From UBA4479 sp963974935 (GTDB lineage: Bacteria > Pseudomonadota > Alphaproteobacteria > Rhodospirillales > Casp-alpha2): a stretch of DNA of 64,000 nucleotides. The notes under the pieces are model-generated. The model was not told the origin of the DNA. It ran no database searches and saw only the letters and a list, made by a program, of their open reading frames with translations. The stretch lies in contig CAXBEV010000012.1 in the NCBI GenBank assembly GCA_963974935.1, positions 1 through 64,000 on the forward strand. Direction: 5' to 3'. Every line of letters starts with the position of its first letter. The stretch's first letter is position 1. Below, in pieces: positions 6,509 through 16,315 of the stretch. The position numbers and the translations under genes were made by a program.

Positions 6509-9240
6509 TAAGGCCGTCCGCAGATTCAGTCGCCACCCTATGCGGCATTACCCACCGCTATGGAGCGACCGCTGCACTAGATGACGTGTCTGTTGCGATT
6601 CCATCGGGAAGCATGGTCGGGTTGATCGGACCGGACGGGGTGGGTAAATCCACATTTTTAGGTCTGATTGCGGGGGTGCGCCGCCTTCAAACCGGCACGG
6701 TCGAAGCGCTTGGTGGCTCGATGGGCGACCGGCGGCATCGCGACGCAGTCTGTGCGCGCATCGCTTACATGCCGCAGGGATTGGGCCGGAACCTCTATCC
6801 GACGCTTTCGGTCATTGAGAATATCGATTTCTTTGGCCGCCTTTATGGTCAGTCGGCGAGTGAGCGCGCCACGCGCATCGCCGATCTGTTGAGGAGCACG
6901 GGGCTCGATCCATTCACGGACCGTCCCGCAGGTAAACTTTCTGGCGGGATGAAGCAGAAACTCTCGCTCTGCTGTGCGCTGATTCACGACCCCGATTTGC
7001 TCATCCTCGACGAACCGACAACCGGCGTTGATCCGCTGTCGCGGCAGCAGTTTTGGGAACTGATCAATCGTATCCGCGCGCGCCGCCCCGGCATGAGCGT
7101 GATAACTGCCACTGCCTATATGTCGGAGGCCGAGCGGTTCGAGCATCTGATCGCCATGAGTGCGGGCCGCATCCTTGCGGTCGGAACGCCGGACGAGCTG
7201 ATGTCACAAGCCGGCTCGGATACCCTGGAAGCCGCGTTTATCGCACTGTTGCCTGAAGAAGAGAGGCAAGGCCACCAGGCCATTACACTGCCGCCGCGCA
7301 TTACGCGGGAAGGTCCGCTGGCCATTGAAGCCGAGGGGCTCACCATGCGGTTTGGCGATTTCACCGCCGTCGATCACGTGACCTTCCGCATCGAGCCGGG
7401 TGAAATTTTCGGTTTTCTCGGGTCGAACGGATGCGGCAAGACCACGACCATGAAGATGCTGACCGGCCTACTGACCGCTAGCGAAGGCCATGCTCGGCTG
7501 TTCGGCAAACCCATCGGCGCCGACGGCATGGCGACGCGACGGCGCGTTGGATACATGTCGCAATCCTTTTCGCTTTATTCTGAATTATCGGTGCGGCGTA
7601 ATTTGACGCTACATGCCGATTTATTCCATCTCCCTGGGGCGCGCCGCGCGACCCGTGTTAACGAACTGATTGAACGCTTCGATCTGCGTGACGTGGCGGA
7701 TTCAACGCCCGAAGGCCTTCCGCTGGGCGTGCGTCAGCGCCTCCAATTAGCCGTGGCGGTGCTGCATGAGCCCGAGATGCTAATCCTTGATGAGCCGACC
7801 TCCGGCGTCGATCCGATCGCGCGTGACGCTTTCTGGGCGCTGCTGATTGAATTGTCTCGCCAGGACGGGGTGACAATCTTCATCTCTACCCACTTCATGA
7901 ATGAAGCCGAGCGATGCGACCGCATTTCGTTGATGCATGCGGGCAAGGTTCTGGCCCAGGGTAAGCCCGATGAATTGCGCAAGCGGCGCGGTTCGGCGAC
8001 GCTCGAAGAGGCCTTTATCGCCTATTTGGAGGAGGCTGGCGCAGAAGGCAGCACGCCTAAAGAGGCGCTCGATCTCCCTGCCACGACAGGTTCGCACGGA
8101 ATTGAAACCGGATGGATATCGACCTCTCGCGTTTGGGCCTACGCGCGGCGCGAGGCGATGGAAATTTGGCGCGATCCAATCCGCTTGGCTTTTGCGCTGC
8201 TTGGCCCGATTATCTTAATGCTGGCGATGGGATACGGCATCACCTTTGATGTCGAAAAACTATCTTACGCGGTTCTGGATCAGGACCAGTCGCGCGAAAG
8301 CCGAATGTTCTTGGATGCAATGTCGAGCTCGCGCTATTTCGATAAGCAACCCCCAATCGCCCATTTTGCCGACTTGGATCGCCGTATGAAGACGGGCGAG
8401 GTTTCTCTCGTTGTCGTCATTCCTCCCGCGTATGGTCATGACCTTCTGGCGGGCCGGACCCCACAGATTGGCGCGTGGCTCGATGGCTCGAATACGACAC
8501 GCGCAGAGACCGGCCGCAGCTACATGCAAGGGGTCCTGTATGCGCATTTAAGCGATCTATCGATGCGGGAGACTGGGACGATTCCCAGCTACTATCCAGC
8601 GACGATTGAACCCCGCTTCCGCTACAATCAGTCCTTTCGGTCGCAATACGCGATACCGCCTGGCGTGCTGATGATGATGCTGATCATGATTCCAGCAATG
8701 CTGACCGCGCTCGGCGTGGTGCGTGAAAAGGAGATGGGCTCGATCCTTAACTTTTACGCGGCCCCGGTCCACAAGATTGAGTTCTTACTGGGCAAACAAT
8801 TACCCTATATTGGCGTTGCGATGGCCAGTTTTGTCAGCCTCGTTGTGCTGATGCTCATCGTGTTTGGTATTGGGATGCCGGGTAGTTTTTTGGCATTGGT
8901 GTTGGGGGCGCTGTTGTACACCACTGCCGCCACGGCGTTTGGCCTCGTCATCTCGACATTTGTCCGCTCACAGATCGCAGCGATCTTTGCGACGGCAATC
9001 ATCGTTATGATACCGACGGTCAACTTTTCGGGAATGATGTACCCGGTTTCCACACTTGAAGGCGGAGCGGCGCTTCTCGGTCAAGCATTTCCAGCCCTCT
9101 ATTTCCAGCAGATCAGCGCTGGCGTCTTCAATAAAGGCCTCGATTTTGCGGTCTTGTATCCCAATCATCTGATCCTCGCAGGATTTTGCATCCTGTTCTG
9201 GGTGATCGCCGCTGCGTTTTTGCGTAAACAGGAAGCCTGA
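6475..9240 (+). CDS. RbbA-like ABC transporter: two ATPase domains fused to an ABC-2 permease
   Basis: A 921-residue fusion. ATPase 1 has Walker A GPDGVGKST, signature LSGGMKQKL and Walker B LLILDEPTTGVDP. ATPase 2 (from about residue 283) has Walker A GSNGCGKTTT, a degenerate signature LPLGVRQRL and Walker B MLILDEPTSGVDP. From about residue 545 there is an ABC-2 permease half: one helix, a large periplasmic domain, then five to six helices. The domain order and length match E. coli RbbA (YhiH). The RbbA name refers to a ribosome-associated ATPase activity, but the operon with an HlyD adaptor and a second permease points to export of an unknown substrate. The GTG start overlaps the upstream gene; TTG 6502 is an alternative. 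Confidence 0.9.
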   Translation: MAGDAGGEAALIRPSADSVATLCGITHRYGATAALDDVSVAIPSGSMVGLIGPDGVGKSTFLGLIAGVRRLQTGTVEALGGSMGDRRHRDAVCARIAYMPQGLGRNLYPTLSVIENIDFFGRLYGQSASERATRIADLLRSTGLDPFTDRPAGKLSGGMKQKLSLCCALIHDPDLLILDEPTTGVDPLSRQQFWELINRIRARRPGMSVITATAYMSEAERFEHLIAMSAGRILAVGTPDELMSQAGSDTLEAAFIALLPEEERQGHQAITLPPRITREGPLAIEAEGLTMRFGDFTAVDHVTFRIEPGEIFGFLGSNGCGKTTTMKMLTGLLTASEGHARLFGKPIGADGMATRRRVGYMSQSFSLYSELSVRRNLTLHADLFHLPGARRATRVNELIERFDLRDVADSTPEGLPLGVRQRLQLAVAVLHEPEMLILDEPTSGVDPIARDAFWALLIELSRQDGVTIFISTHFMNEAERCDRISLMHAGKVLAQGKPDELRKRRGSATLEEAFIAYLEEAGAEGSTPKEALDLPATTGSHGIETGWISTSRVWAYARREAMEIWRDPIRLAFALLGPIILMLAMGYGITFDVEKLSYAVLDQDQSRESRMFLDAMSSSRYFDKQPPIAHFADLDRRMKTGEVSLVVVIPPAYGHDLLAGRTPQIGAWLDGSNTTRAETGRSYMQGVLYAHLSDLSMRETGTIPSYYPATIEPRFRYNQSFRSQYAIPPGVLMMMLIMIPAMLTALGVVREKEMGSILNFYAAPVHKIEFLLGKQLPYIGVAMASFVSLVVLMLIVFGIGMPGSFLALVLGALLYTTAATAFGLVISTFVRSQIAAIFATAIIVMIPTVNFSGMMYPVSTLEGGAALLGQAFPALYFQQISAGVFNKGLDFAVLYPNHLILAGFCILFWVIAAAFLRKQEA

Positions 9241-9243
9241 GCC

Positions 9244-10368
9244 ATGCGCTGGATCGCCAACATTTACCGGCTGGGCGTAAAAGAGATCTTCAGCCTGCTG
9301 CGCGACCCGGTGCTGATGGGATTGATCTTTTACACCTTCACTTTTGCCATCTACACCGTCGCCAACGGGGTACGGACCGAGTTGAACAATGCGTCCATCG
9401 CTGTTGTAGATGAAGATCGGTCGGGACTGTCGACACAGATCACGGGAGCGTTTCTACCGCCTTACTTCAAAACACCGGAGGTAATCGGTTTGCGCACGGT
9501 CGATCCGGGTATGGATGCGGGCCGATATACTTTTGTGCTGGATATCCCCCCCGGTTTTGAGGCGGATGTGCTGGCCGGGCGCAATCCTGAAATACAGCTT
9601 AATGTCGACGCGACCGCGATGACGATTGCCGGAAACGGGACGACCTATATCTCCAGCATCGTCAATGCCGAATTGTTGAAATTCGTCAGTAGATCCAGCG
9701 GCGCCGTGGGCCTGCCGGTCGATCTCCAGGTGCGGGCAAAATACAATCCAAATCTCTACTCCGCCTGGTTCATGGCCGTGATGCAGATCATCAACAACCT
9801 GACAATCCTCGCGATCATCCTAAGCGGTGCCGCCGTGATCCGCGAGCGCGAGCATGGAACCCTTGAGCATTTGCTGGTGATGCCGGTTACCTCCAGCGAG
9901 ATCATGTTGGCCAAGATCTGGGCAAATGGGTTGGTGATTGTCCTGGCAGCCGTGCTCTCGCTACAATTTATCGTACAGGGGTTACTCGGCGTACCCATCC
10001 TCGGTTCGATCATGCTCTTTGCGCTCGGTTCGGTCGTGTATCTGTTTGCCGTGACGGCCATGGGGGTTACGCTCTCGACCTTGGCGACGACAATGCCACA
10101 GTTCGGGCTACTGTCGATTCCTGTCTTCGTTGTGATGAATCTGTTATCGGGTGGGATCACGCCACTGGAGTCGATGCCGCCAGCATTACAGAATGCGGTG
10201 CAAGTTCTGCCATCGACCCATTTCATCAAGTTCGCACAGGCGGTGTTGTATCGCGGGGCAGGGGTTGAGATTGTTTGGCCACAACTGCTGGCGACCGCTG
10301 GGATTGGACTTGCTTTCTTCGCTTTCGGGCTGGCTCGTTTTAGGGCGACGTTGGCTGCTGTGAAGTAG
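9244..10368 (+). CDS. ABC-2 type permease (YhhJ-like)
   Basis: Membrane permease of 374 residues, the third gene of the adaptor-ATPase-permease operon, three bases after the RbbA-like gene. It has one N-terminal helix (about 20-40), a periplasmic domain of about 130 residues and then six helices. The ABC-2 hallmark VIREREHGTLEHLLVMPV is at about residues 199-216. It probably pairs with the permease half fused to the double ATPase to form the export channel. Substrate unknown. Confidence 0.9.
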   Translation: MRWIANIYRLGVKEIFSLLRDPVLMGLIFYTFTFAIYTVANGVRTELNNASIAVVDEDRSGLSTQITGAFLPPYFKTPEVIGLRTVDPGMDAGRYTFVLDIPPGFEADVLAGRNPEIQLNVDATAMTIAGNGTTYISSIVNAELLKFVSRSSGAVGLPVDLQVRAKYNPNLYSAWFMAVMQIINNLTILAIILSGAAVIREREHGTLEHLLVMPVTSSEIMLAKIWANGLVIVLAAVLSLQFIVQGLLGVPILGSIMLFALGSVVYLFAVTAMGVTLSTLATTMPQFGLLSIPVFVVMNLLSGGITPLESMPPALQNAVQVLPSTHFIKFAQAVLYRGAGVEIVWPQLLATAGIGLAFFAFGLARFRATLAAVK

Positions 10369-10384
10369 ATTGCCGCGCCCCGGA

Positions 10385-10530
10385 AAAGCCGGTGGCTTGT
10401 AGCCCAAGTCGCTCTGGAGCTTCAGTTTGGCGTGCATCGCCGACCGTCCGGCTCTATGCCAAAAAGATACCTTCTTCACGCAGATGGTTGATGATCTGCT
10501 CAACGGACAAACGCTTCTTGCCATCTGATT
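10385..10530 (-). pseudogene. IS3-family transposase remnant
   Basis: On the minus strand one frame reads KKRLSVEQIINHLREEGIFLA and then a stop, which looks like the start of an IS3-type OrfA (KR.TVEQI...L..). It is followed after a frame change by LGYKPPAF, like the end of the IS3 integrase (SLGYKPPAP). The middle of the element is gone. The 300-base gap 10369-10668 holds nothing else that I can support. Confidence 0.5.
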
Positions 10531-10668
10531 ATCCCCTTGTTTTTGGCACCCAGACCAACAGATTCTCTAACTATCCGTGTGGATACGGTTAAGAGGGGGG
10601 TAGGTCCGACGCGTTCGACCGAGTACTGAAGTTCTAAATTTATTATTATCTTAAATGCTGATTTCTAT

Positions 10669-11589
10669 TCACTTGATGGCATCAGAAGTAATGACCGTGC
10701 CCGCTTTGCCCTGAAGTATTTTGAGTGCGTCTTTAAGCGCGCCGATGCCGCTCATTCGGCCTGGGTCGCTGGCGAAATCACATGCTGCGATAACTTTCGG
10801 TCCCATTGATCCGGCGGGAAACGCTGATGCGGTGAGGTCATGTGGTGATGCGTGATCGATCTTTCTTTGATTTGGTTGGTCCCAATTTTGGTAGACGCCG
10901 TCGACATCCGTCAGCAGCAGCAGGGCGTCAGCATTTAAGCCTTTGGCCAACAATGCACTTGCCAGATCCTTATCGATCACCGCTTCGACGCCAATCAAGC
11001 CCCCGTTTTTTTGACGAATAACCGGGATTCCGCCGCCGCCGGCACAAATCACCGTGACTCCGACGTCGACAAGAAGGCGAATGATGCCAGTATCTGGAAT
11101 AGCCTGGGGAACCGGCGAGGCAACCACGCGCCGATATTGCTCTCCATCCTTTGCAAAAACCCACCCTTGCTTTGTCGACAGTGTATCAACGGCAGCTTTA
11201 TCGTAGACGGGACCGACAGGTTTTGTGGGCGTACCAAAGGCTGGGTCATGGGCGTCTACCTCAATCTGGGTCAATAGTGTAACGACTCTAGCGCCCTTCG
11301 GCAGCGCATTTTCCAGTTCTTGTTCGATCAGGTAGCCAATCATGCCTTCGGTTTCGGCGCCTAAGACATCCAGCGGGTAGGCTTCATCAGGTTTGTAGGC
11401 GGCACCTTGTAGCGCGAGCAACCCGACTTGGGGGCCGTTGCCGTGGGCAATAACGACCCGGTGACCTGCCCGGATCACGTCGGCGATCGCTTCGGCGGCA
11501 ATTTTTGTATTGGCGCGCTGATTTTCCGCCGTCAAAGGCTCGCCACGGCGCAACAACGCATTTCCGCCTAGGGCAATGACGACAAGCAT
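10669..11589 (-). CDS. arcC: Carbamate kinase
   Basis: Converts carbamoyl phosphate and ADP to carbamate and ATP, the ATP-yielding last step of the arginine deiminase pathway. The 306 residues have the carbamate kinase N-terminus VVIALGGNALLRRGEP, the AHGNGPQVGLLALQ substrate loop, the VICAGGGGIPVI loop and the LLLLTDVDGVY nucleotide motif. It is the last gene of arcD-arcA-arcB-arcC on the minus strand, five bases after arcB. No clear terminator follows. Confidence 0.95.
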   Translation of the reverse strand: MLVVIALGGNALLRRGEPLTAENQRANTKIAAEAIADVIRAGHRVVIAHGNGPQVGLLALQGAAYKPDEAYPLDVLGAETEGMIGYLIEQELENALPKGARVVTLLTQIEVDAHDPAFGTPTKPVGPVYDKAAVDTLSTKQGWVFAKDGEQYRRVVASPVPQAIPDTGIIRLLVDVGVTVICAGGGGIPVIRQKNGGLIGVEAVIDKDLASALLAKGLNADALLLLTDVDGVYQNWDQPNQRKIDHASPHDLTASAFPAGSMGPKVIAACDFASDPGRMSGIGALKDALKILQGKAGTVITSDAIK

Positions 11590-11594
11590 GGCGT

Positions 11595-12596
11595 TTAACC
11601 GGCGATTAAGGCGACAAGTACCGCCTTAATCGTATGCATGCGGTTTTCCGACTGATCGAAGACGATAGACGCATCGGATTCAAAGACGTCTTCGGTGACT
11701 TCCATGCAGTCGATCCCGTACTTCTTTTGCATCTCCTGTCCGACTTTGGTTTCCGTATTATGGAATGCCGGAAGGCAATGCATGAACTTGACCTTTGGGT
11801 TACAGCTCATCGCCATGACCTTTTTGGTGACCCGGTAGGGCATCAAAAGCTCGATGCGCTTTTTCCATTTTTCTGCCGGTTCACCCATTGAGACCCAAAC
11901 GTCTGTATAGATAAAATCACACTCGAGCACGGCCTGGGCGACGTCTTCCGTCACCAAAATATGTGCGCCGGTTTTGGCTGCGATCGATTTTGCATAGTCG
12001 ATGATTTTTTTCTTCGGCCAACACGATTTCGGTGCGCAAAGGCGAACATCCATGCCCATCTTTGCGCCACCGATTAATAATGAGTCCCCCATGTTATTTT
12101 CAGCGTCGCCCATGAAGCAAAAGGTGACATGGCTCAATGACTTCTCCGAATGCTCTTGCATCGTCAGAAAGTCAGCCAAAATTTGCGTTGGATGGAACTC
12201 ATCGGTTAGGCCGTTGAACACGGGCACACCTGAATATTTTGCGAGCTGCTCGACGGTTTCCTGCTTAAACCCGCGATACTCGATGCCGTCATAAATGCGC
12301 CCAAGGACGCGGGCGGTATCCTTGGTTGTTTCTTTGACCCCAATATGGCTGCCGGTCGGCTCCAAATATGTCACATGCGCCCCTTGATCATGTGCCGCAA
12401 CCTCGAAGCCGGTGCGGGTTCGTGTCGAGCTTTTTTCGAATATCAATGCGATGTTCTTTCCGCGCAGCACGGGCTGTTCAGTGCCTGCATACTTCGCCGA
12501 TTTCAAATCGGCGGCGAGTTTCAGCAGAAAGCGTATCTCGTCGGACGTAAAGTCCTTGAGCGAGAGAAAACTCCGACCTTTTAAATTGTTAGGCAT
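11595..12596 (-). CDS. arcB: Ornithine carbamoyltransferase, catabolic context
   Basis: Interconverts citrulline plus phosphate and ornithine plus carbamoyl phosphate. The 333 residues have the carbamoyl phosphate-binding motif STRTRTGFE (about 55-63), the HPTQILAD ornithine/carbamoyl site, MGDAENNMGDSL and the catalytic HCLPAFH. The length and the position between arcA and arcC indicate the catabolic role, although the family is shared with biosynthetic ArgF. Confidence 0.95.
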   Translation of the reverse strand: MPNNLKGRSFLSLKDFTSDEIRFLLKLAADLKSAKYAGTEQPVLRGKNIALIFEKSSTRTRTGFEVAAHDQGAHVTYLEPTGSHIGVKETTKDTARVLGRIYDGIEYRGFKQETVEQLAKYSGVPVFNGLTDEFHPTQILADFLTMQEHSEKSLSHVTFCFMGDAENNMGDSLLIGGAKMGMDVRLCAPKSCWPKKKIIDYAKSIAAKTGAHILVTEDVAQAVLECDFIYTDVWVSMGEPAEKWKKRIELLMPYRVTKKVMAMSCNPKVKFMHCLPAFHNTETKVGQEMQKKYGIDCMEVTEDVFESDASIVFDQSENRMHTIKAVLVALIAG

Positions 12597-12605
12597 GTTA
12601 TCCTC

Positions 12606-13838
12606 TTAATCATCAATAGGGTCGCGTTGAGTGGGGCATGTCATGCAGTGCCCGCCGCCGCGTCCGCGCCCAAGTTCCGCACCACGGATGGTGATCACCT
12701 CGACGCCGGCTTTTCGTAGCTGTGTATTGGTATGAGTGTTGCGGTCGTAAGCAGCGACCACGCCGGGCTCAAGTGCGACAACGTTGTTGCCGTCGTCCCA
12801 TTGCTCGCGTTCTTGTTCGTAACTATCGCCGCCGGTCGGCACGACGCGGAGATGTTTAATATTGAGACAATCCGCGACAACGTCGAACAACGTACCGTCT
12901 TCGAGGCAGAATTCGATCGAATCATCCTTGCTGCCCGGGCGCAGACTATAGCATGTGATCTCGTTGGCGACGGCAATGAAGCTGGTCGCCAAATCCCGAT
13001 CACAAAGCGAAAACACTGTGTCGAGATGCATCGCGGCACGTGATTTCGGCATCTGACACGCAACAACGCGTTCTGCAGCGCCAGCTTTAAACAGGGTGCG
13101 TGCGACCTGTCCCACCGCTTGCGGGGTCGAACGCTCGCCCATGCCGATCAAAACGCAACCATGACCGATAGGCATTACGTCGCCGCCCTCAAGCGTTGCG
13201 GCTCCATGCGCTTCATCCGGTGACCCCCACCAAGTTCGGACACCTGCATCTTTGAAACGGGGATGAAACTTATAGATCGCCGTCATCAACAAAGTTTCTG
13301 GTTGGCGTGCAGGCCAATGCATTGGATTTACCGTCACGCCGCCATATATCCAGCAGCTCGTGTCACGGGTGAAAAGCATGTTCGGTAAAGGTGGGATGAC
13401 AAACCCATTCGGCCCAAGATATTCACCGAACATGCCATGAGGTTTGAATGGCAAATCATGGGCGGCGATGCCGCCGATCAAGTAAGCGGCGAGTTTTTCG
13501 CCATTGATCTCCTCAAGCCAAGCGCGCAAGTCCTGCAACATGCCGACGCCGACAGAATTAGCGGAAATACGTCGATCCAGCAGCCACGCGCGGGCATCAG
13601 CCCTCGCCATGGTCTCGGCCAATAGATCATGAACGTCGAGAACTTCAACGCCGTGTTCGGCCATCTTACTACAGAAATCGTGATGATCGTTTTTGGCCTC
13701 ATGAACCCAGAATACATCGTCGAACAATAAATCTTCACAGTTGCCGGGTGTCAGTCGCTCATGCGCCAGTCCCGGTCGGCAAACAATGACTTGTCGTAGC
13801 TTGCCGACCTCGGAATGAACGCCTAATTGTTGGTTCAT
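12606..13838 (-). CDS. arcA: Arginine deiminase
   Basis: Hydrolyses arginine to citrulline and ammonia. The 410-residue protein has the N-terminal VHSEVGKLRQVIVCRPG, the substrate loop MLFTRDTSCWI, the HLDTVFSLCDRDL catalytic segment and the catalytic Cys in GRGRGGGHCMTCPTQRD at the extreme C-terminus. The start is set at 13838 (AGGAAA upstream); an alternative ATG at 13862 overlaps the arcD stop as ATGA. Second gene of the arcDABC operon. Confidence 0.95.
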   Translation of the reverse strand: MNQQLGVHSEVGKLRQVIVCRPGLAHERLTPGNCEDLLFDDVFWVHEAKNDHHDFCSKMAEHGVEVLDVHDLLAETMARADARAWLLDRRISANSVGVGMLQDLRAWLEEINGEKLAAYLIGGIAAHDLPFKPHGMFGEYLGPNGFVIPPLPNMLFTRDTSCWIYGGVTVNPMHWPARQPETLLMTAIYKFHPRFKDAGVRTWWGSPDEAHGAATLEGGDVMPIGHGCVLIGMGERSTPQAVGQVARTLFKAGAAERVVACQMPKSRAAMHLDTVFSLCDRDLATSFIAVANEITCYSLRPGSKDDSIEFCLEDGTLFDVVADCLNIKHLRVVPTGGDSYEQEREQWDDGNNVVALEPGVVAAYDRNTHTNTQLRKAGVEVITIRGAELGRGRGGGHCMTCPTQRDPIDD

Positions 13839-13861
13839 GACATTTTCCTGCGCAATTGCCA

Positions 13862-15319
13862 TCAGATCTGGGTCCCGACCACCAATGCGGCCATAACTAT
13901 GACCGTTAAAATCAGCAGTAACGGCCAAACAAAACGCAGCCACTTGTCATATGAGACGCGGCCAAGTGCGAGGCCACCAACCACAACGGCGGACGTCGGC
14001 GTGATCAAGTTCACCATGCCGCTCGCAGACTGATAGGCGGTCACAACCAGATCGCGCCCGACGCCGCCAAAGTCGGCAAGCGGGGCCAGGATCGGCATGC
14101 TGAGGACAGCAAGTCCGGACGTTGAGGGAACAAAGAATGACATCAGCACTTCGATCCAATACATAACGCTGATGAATGCGATGGATGAATATCCGGACAC
14201 AGCTTCGGCTGACCAATTCAGAATCGTATCGGTAATGAGGCCGGCGTCCATAACAACGACGATGCCGCGCGCAATACCGATAATCAGGGCAACGCCCAGC
14301 AGGTCACGGCTTCCGTTGACAAAGGCGTTGGTGAAACTTTTCTCGCCAACCCAGCCGATGAAGCCGATGACGATGGCCGCGCCCAGGAACAGCATCGACA
14401 TTTCGGCCATCCACCAGCCTTGCGACGACACGCCCCAAATCATCACGCCAAAGGTCGCCATGAATGCGAGCAAGATGATTTTTTGTGATGTTGTAAAAGG
14501 TGCGTCATCGGACGCGGCATGTTTGAGGAAAAAACCTTCATTTGATGACTTTTGCTTCGCGACGATGGATTTACTGGGATCGTTGCGAACACGCTCAGCA
14601 TACCACATGACATAACCGACGCAGACCAGCCATCCGATCACGAGGATACCAATCCGTAAATAGATGCCATCCGTAAACGGTATCCCGGCCGCATCCGCCG
14701 CGATGGTGGTGGCGAACGGATTAATCGTAGATCCCAGTACGCCGACCCCGGCGCCCAGCATGATGATCGCAACACCGGTTAGGGAATCATACCCTGCCAC
14801 GATCATCACAGGGATGATGAGCATATAAAATGCCAAGGTTTCTTCAGCCATGCCGTACGTTGTGCCGCCAGCAGCGAACAACGCCATCAGGATCGGGATC
14901 ATCCATTTCTCCCGTCCCTTCATCGCCGTCATTGCACGGGCAATGCCTGTGTTGATCGCGCCGGTGCTGTTGACGACGCCCAGAAATCCACCGATTACTA
15001 AAACAAACAATGAAACATCAATGGCATTCGCAGCCCCCGATGCCGGATCATAAAAACCGGCAATAGGTGCCATCAATACATCGAGCCAACCTTGCGGGTT
15101 GGCTTCGACAACATGGTATGTCCCAGGCACGGGCACGTCGCGGCCAAGGGCTTCATTGCTGACACGATCGTAAGTTCCAGCCGGGATCAGCCATGTCATC
15201 GCAGCGACAAAGGCGATCAATCCGAATAAAATCGTGTAGGCACTTGGAAATCTGGATTGGATTGTGTCCAGCACATCGTCGTCGTCGGAGGAGGTGTTGT
15301 TTTCTTTATCCATCGACAT
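13862..15319 (-). CDS. YfcC-family membrane carrier, putative arginine/ornithine antiporter
   Basis: A 485-residue polytopic membrane protein of about 12 helices in the YfcC/C4-dicarboxylate anaerobic carrier family (AMTWLIPAGTYDRV near the start, GTTYGMAEETLAFYMLIIPVM, FFVPSTSGLAVLSMPILAPL near the end). As the first gene of the arginine deiminase operon it is best read as the arginine/ornithine exchanger, in the place of ArcD, but it is not an ArcD-type APC carrier. An FNR-like box (15394-15407) lies 75 bases upstream. AAGGGTTG precedes the ATG. Confidence 0.85.
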   Translation of the reverse strand: MSMDKENNTSSDDDDVLDTIQSRFPSAYTILFGLIAFVAAMTWLIPAGTYDRVSNEALGRDVPVPGTYHVVEANPQGWLDVLMAPIAGFYDPASGAANAIDVSLFVLVIGGFLGVVNSTGAINTGIARAMTAMKGREKWMIPILMALFAAGGTTYGMAEETLAFYMLIIPVMIVAGYDSLTGVAIIMLGAGVGVLGSTINPFATTIAADAAGIPFTDGIYLRIGILVIGWLVCVGYVMWYAERVRNDPSKSIVAKQKSSNEGFFLKHAASDDAPFTTSQKIILLAFMATFGVMIWGVSSQGWWMAEMSMLFLGAAIVIGFIGWVGEKSFTNAFVNGSRDLLGVALIIGIARGIVVVMDAGLITDTILNWSAEAVSGYSSIAFISVMYWIEVLMSFFVPSTSGLAVLSMPILAPLADFGGVGRDLVVTAYQSASGMVNLITPTSAVVVGGLALGRVSYDKWLRFVWPLLLILTVIVMAALVVGTQI

Positions 15320-15393
15320 AGAATCAACCCTTTAAAAAAGCAGCCCACATTTTAGGATATGCGTCAGGATCGCTGGTCGACGTGATCGGCGCC

Positions 15394-15407
15394 ATGATAT
15401 AGATCAA
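15394..15407 (-). promoter_or_regulatory. FNR/Anr-like site upstream of the arc operon
   Basis: Read on the minus strand it is TTGATCTATATCAT, one mismatch from TTGAT-N4-ATCAA. It is 75 bases before the first gene of arcDABC. ANR/FNR control of arc operons is established in pseudomonads. Confidence 0.6.
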
Positions 15408-15466
15408 CTTTGAAGGAGAGCTGGCGCGTTACAGATGCACCACATTGATGCGCCGAGGTATCATCT

Positions 15467-16315
15467 CTATGTGCGCAGGGAGGCCTCGGCTCCGGTTACG
15501 ATATCCAGTATCTCTGTGGTGATTTCATCTTGGCGCCGCACGCGCATTTCATTTCCCAATACCTCAAGCTTATTCTCAATGGATTGATGAGCCTGCTGCA
15601 TGGTGACCAATCGTGCACCGTTTTCACTGACCAAGCTTTCCATGGTCGCCAATGTAAGAATTGCGAAAATGTACTCTTCGGTAATCCGTGAAATTATTAT
15701 CTCTGGGTCAAGGTGCATGAGGGGGCGCGTCATTCGTTTTGATTTTTGGTGCTGTTGTAAATCGAGGGGAAACAATGCCCGGGTCGTTGGCTGTGACAGG
15801 CCGCCACCCTGGTGTTTCGCGTATATCATGCTGACGGCGTTGATCTCGCCTTGATAAATGCATCGGAATAATTCGCCGGTCAGCCGATGCGCCGTTTCAG
15901 ATACAGATTGTATCCGCGTCGCCATCGGTGTTTCCCAGTCCGGCTGAATGTTACGTTCCCGCACAAAGATCGCGCCCCGTTGCCCAACCACAAAAACATG
16001 ATCATCCGGGGTCACCGTATCGACGAGGTCGTCGATCAGCTTTTCAGTGAACGCACCTGTAAAGCCGTACTCTCCGGAAAATAGGATCAGCCCTCGTTTC
16101 GTGTGATCCGTTGCCCGCGCTTGCGGCAGCGGCCTATCGATTAGCGTGGTCGAGAGCATTTCTTCAACGGAGTCTGCATACGCGCGTATGCTCGCGAGCG
16201 CGCTTTCGCCTTGCATCATACGGTTTGCCGCGATGGCTTTCAGCGCACCGACGATCTCACTCAAATCAGCGATGTTTTCCCGTCGCGCCTCAATATCTGC
16301 AAGACGCGCGCTCAT
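15467..16315 (-). CDS. atpG: N-ATPase F1 subunit gamma
   Basis: Rotor shaft subunit, 282 residues, the last gene of the alternative F-type ATPase operon. The N-terminal helix carries ADIEARRENIADLSEIVGALKAIAANRM, the gamma coiled coil that enters the alpha/beta ring, and the C-terminal helix ends in NEMRVRRQDEITTEILDIVTGAEA, with the family's RQ.EIT pattern. The central domain is divergent from housekeeping gamma subunits, as is usual in N-ATPases. It overlaps atpA by four bases. Confidence 0.92.
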   Translation of the reverse strand: MSARLADIEARRENIADLSEIVGALKAIAANRMMQGESALASIRAYADSVEEMLSTTLIDRPLPQARATDHTKRGLILFSGEYGFTGAFTEKLIDDLVDTVTPDDHVFVVGQRGAIFVRERNIQPDWETPMATRIQSVSETAHRLTGELFRCIYQGEINAVSMIYAKHQGGGLSQPTTRALFPLDLQQHQKSKRMTRPLMHLDPEIIISRITEEYIFAILTLATMESLVSENGARLVTMQQAHQSIENKLEVLGNEMRVRRQDEITTEILDIVTGAEASLRT

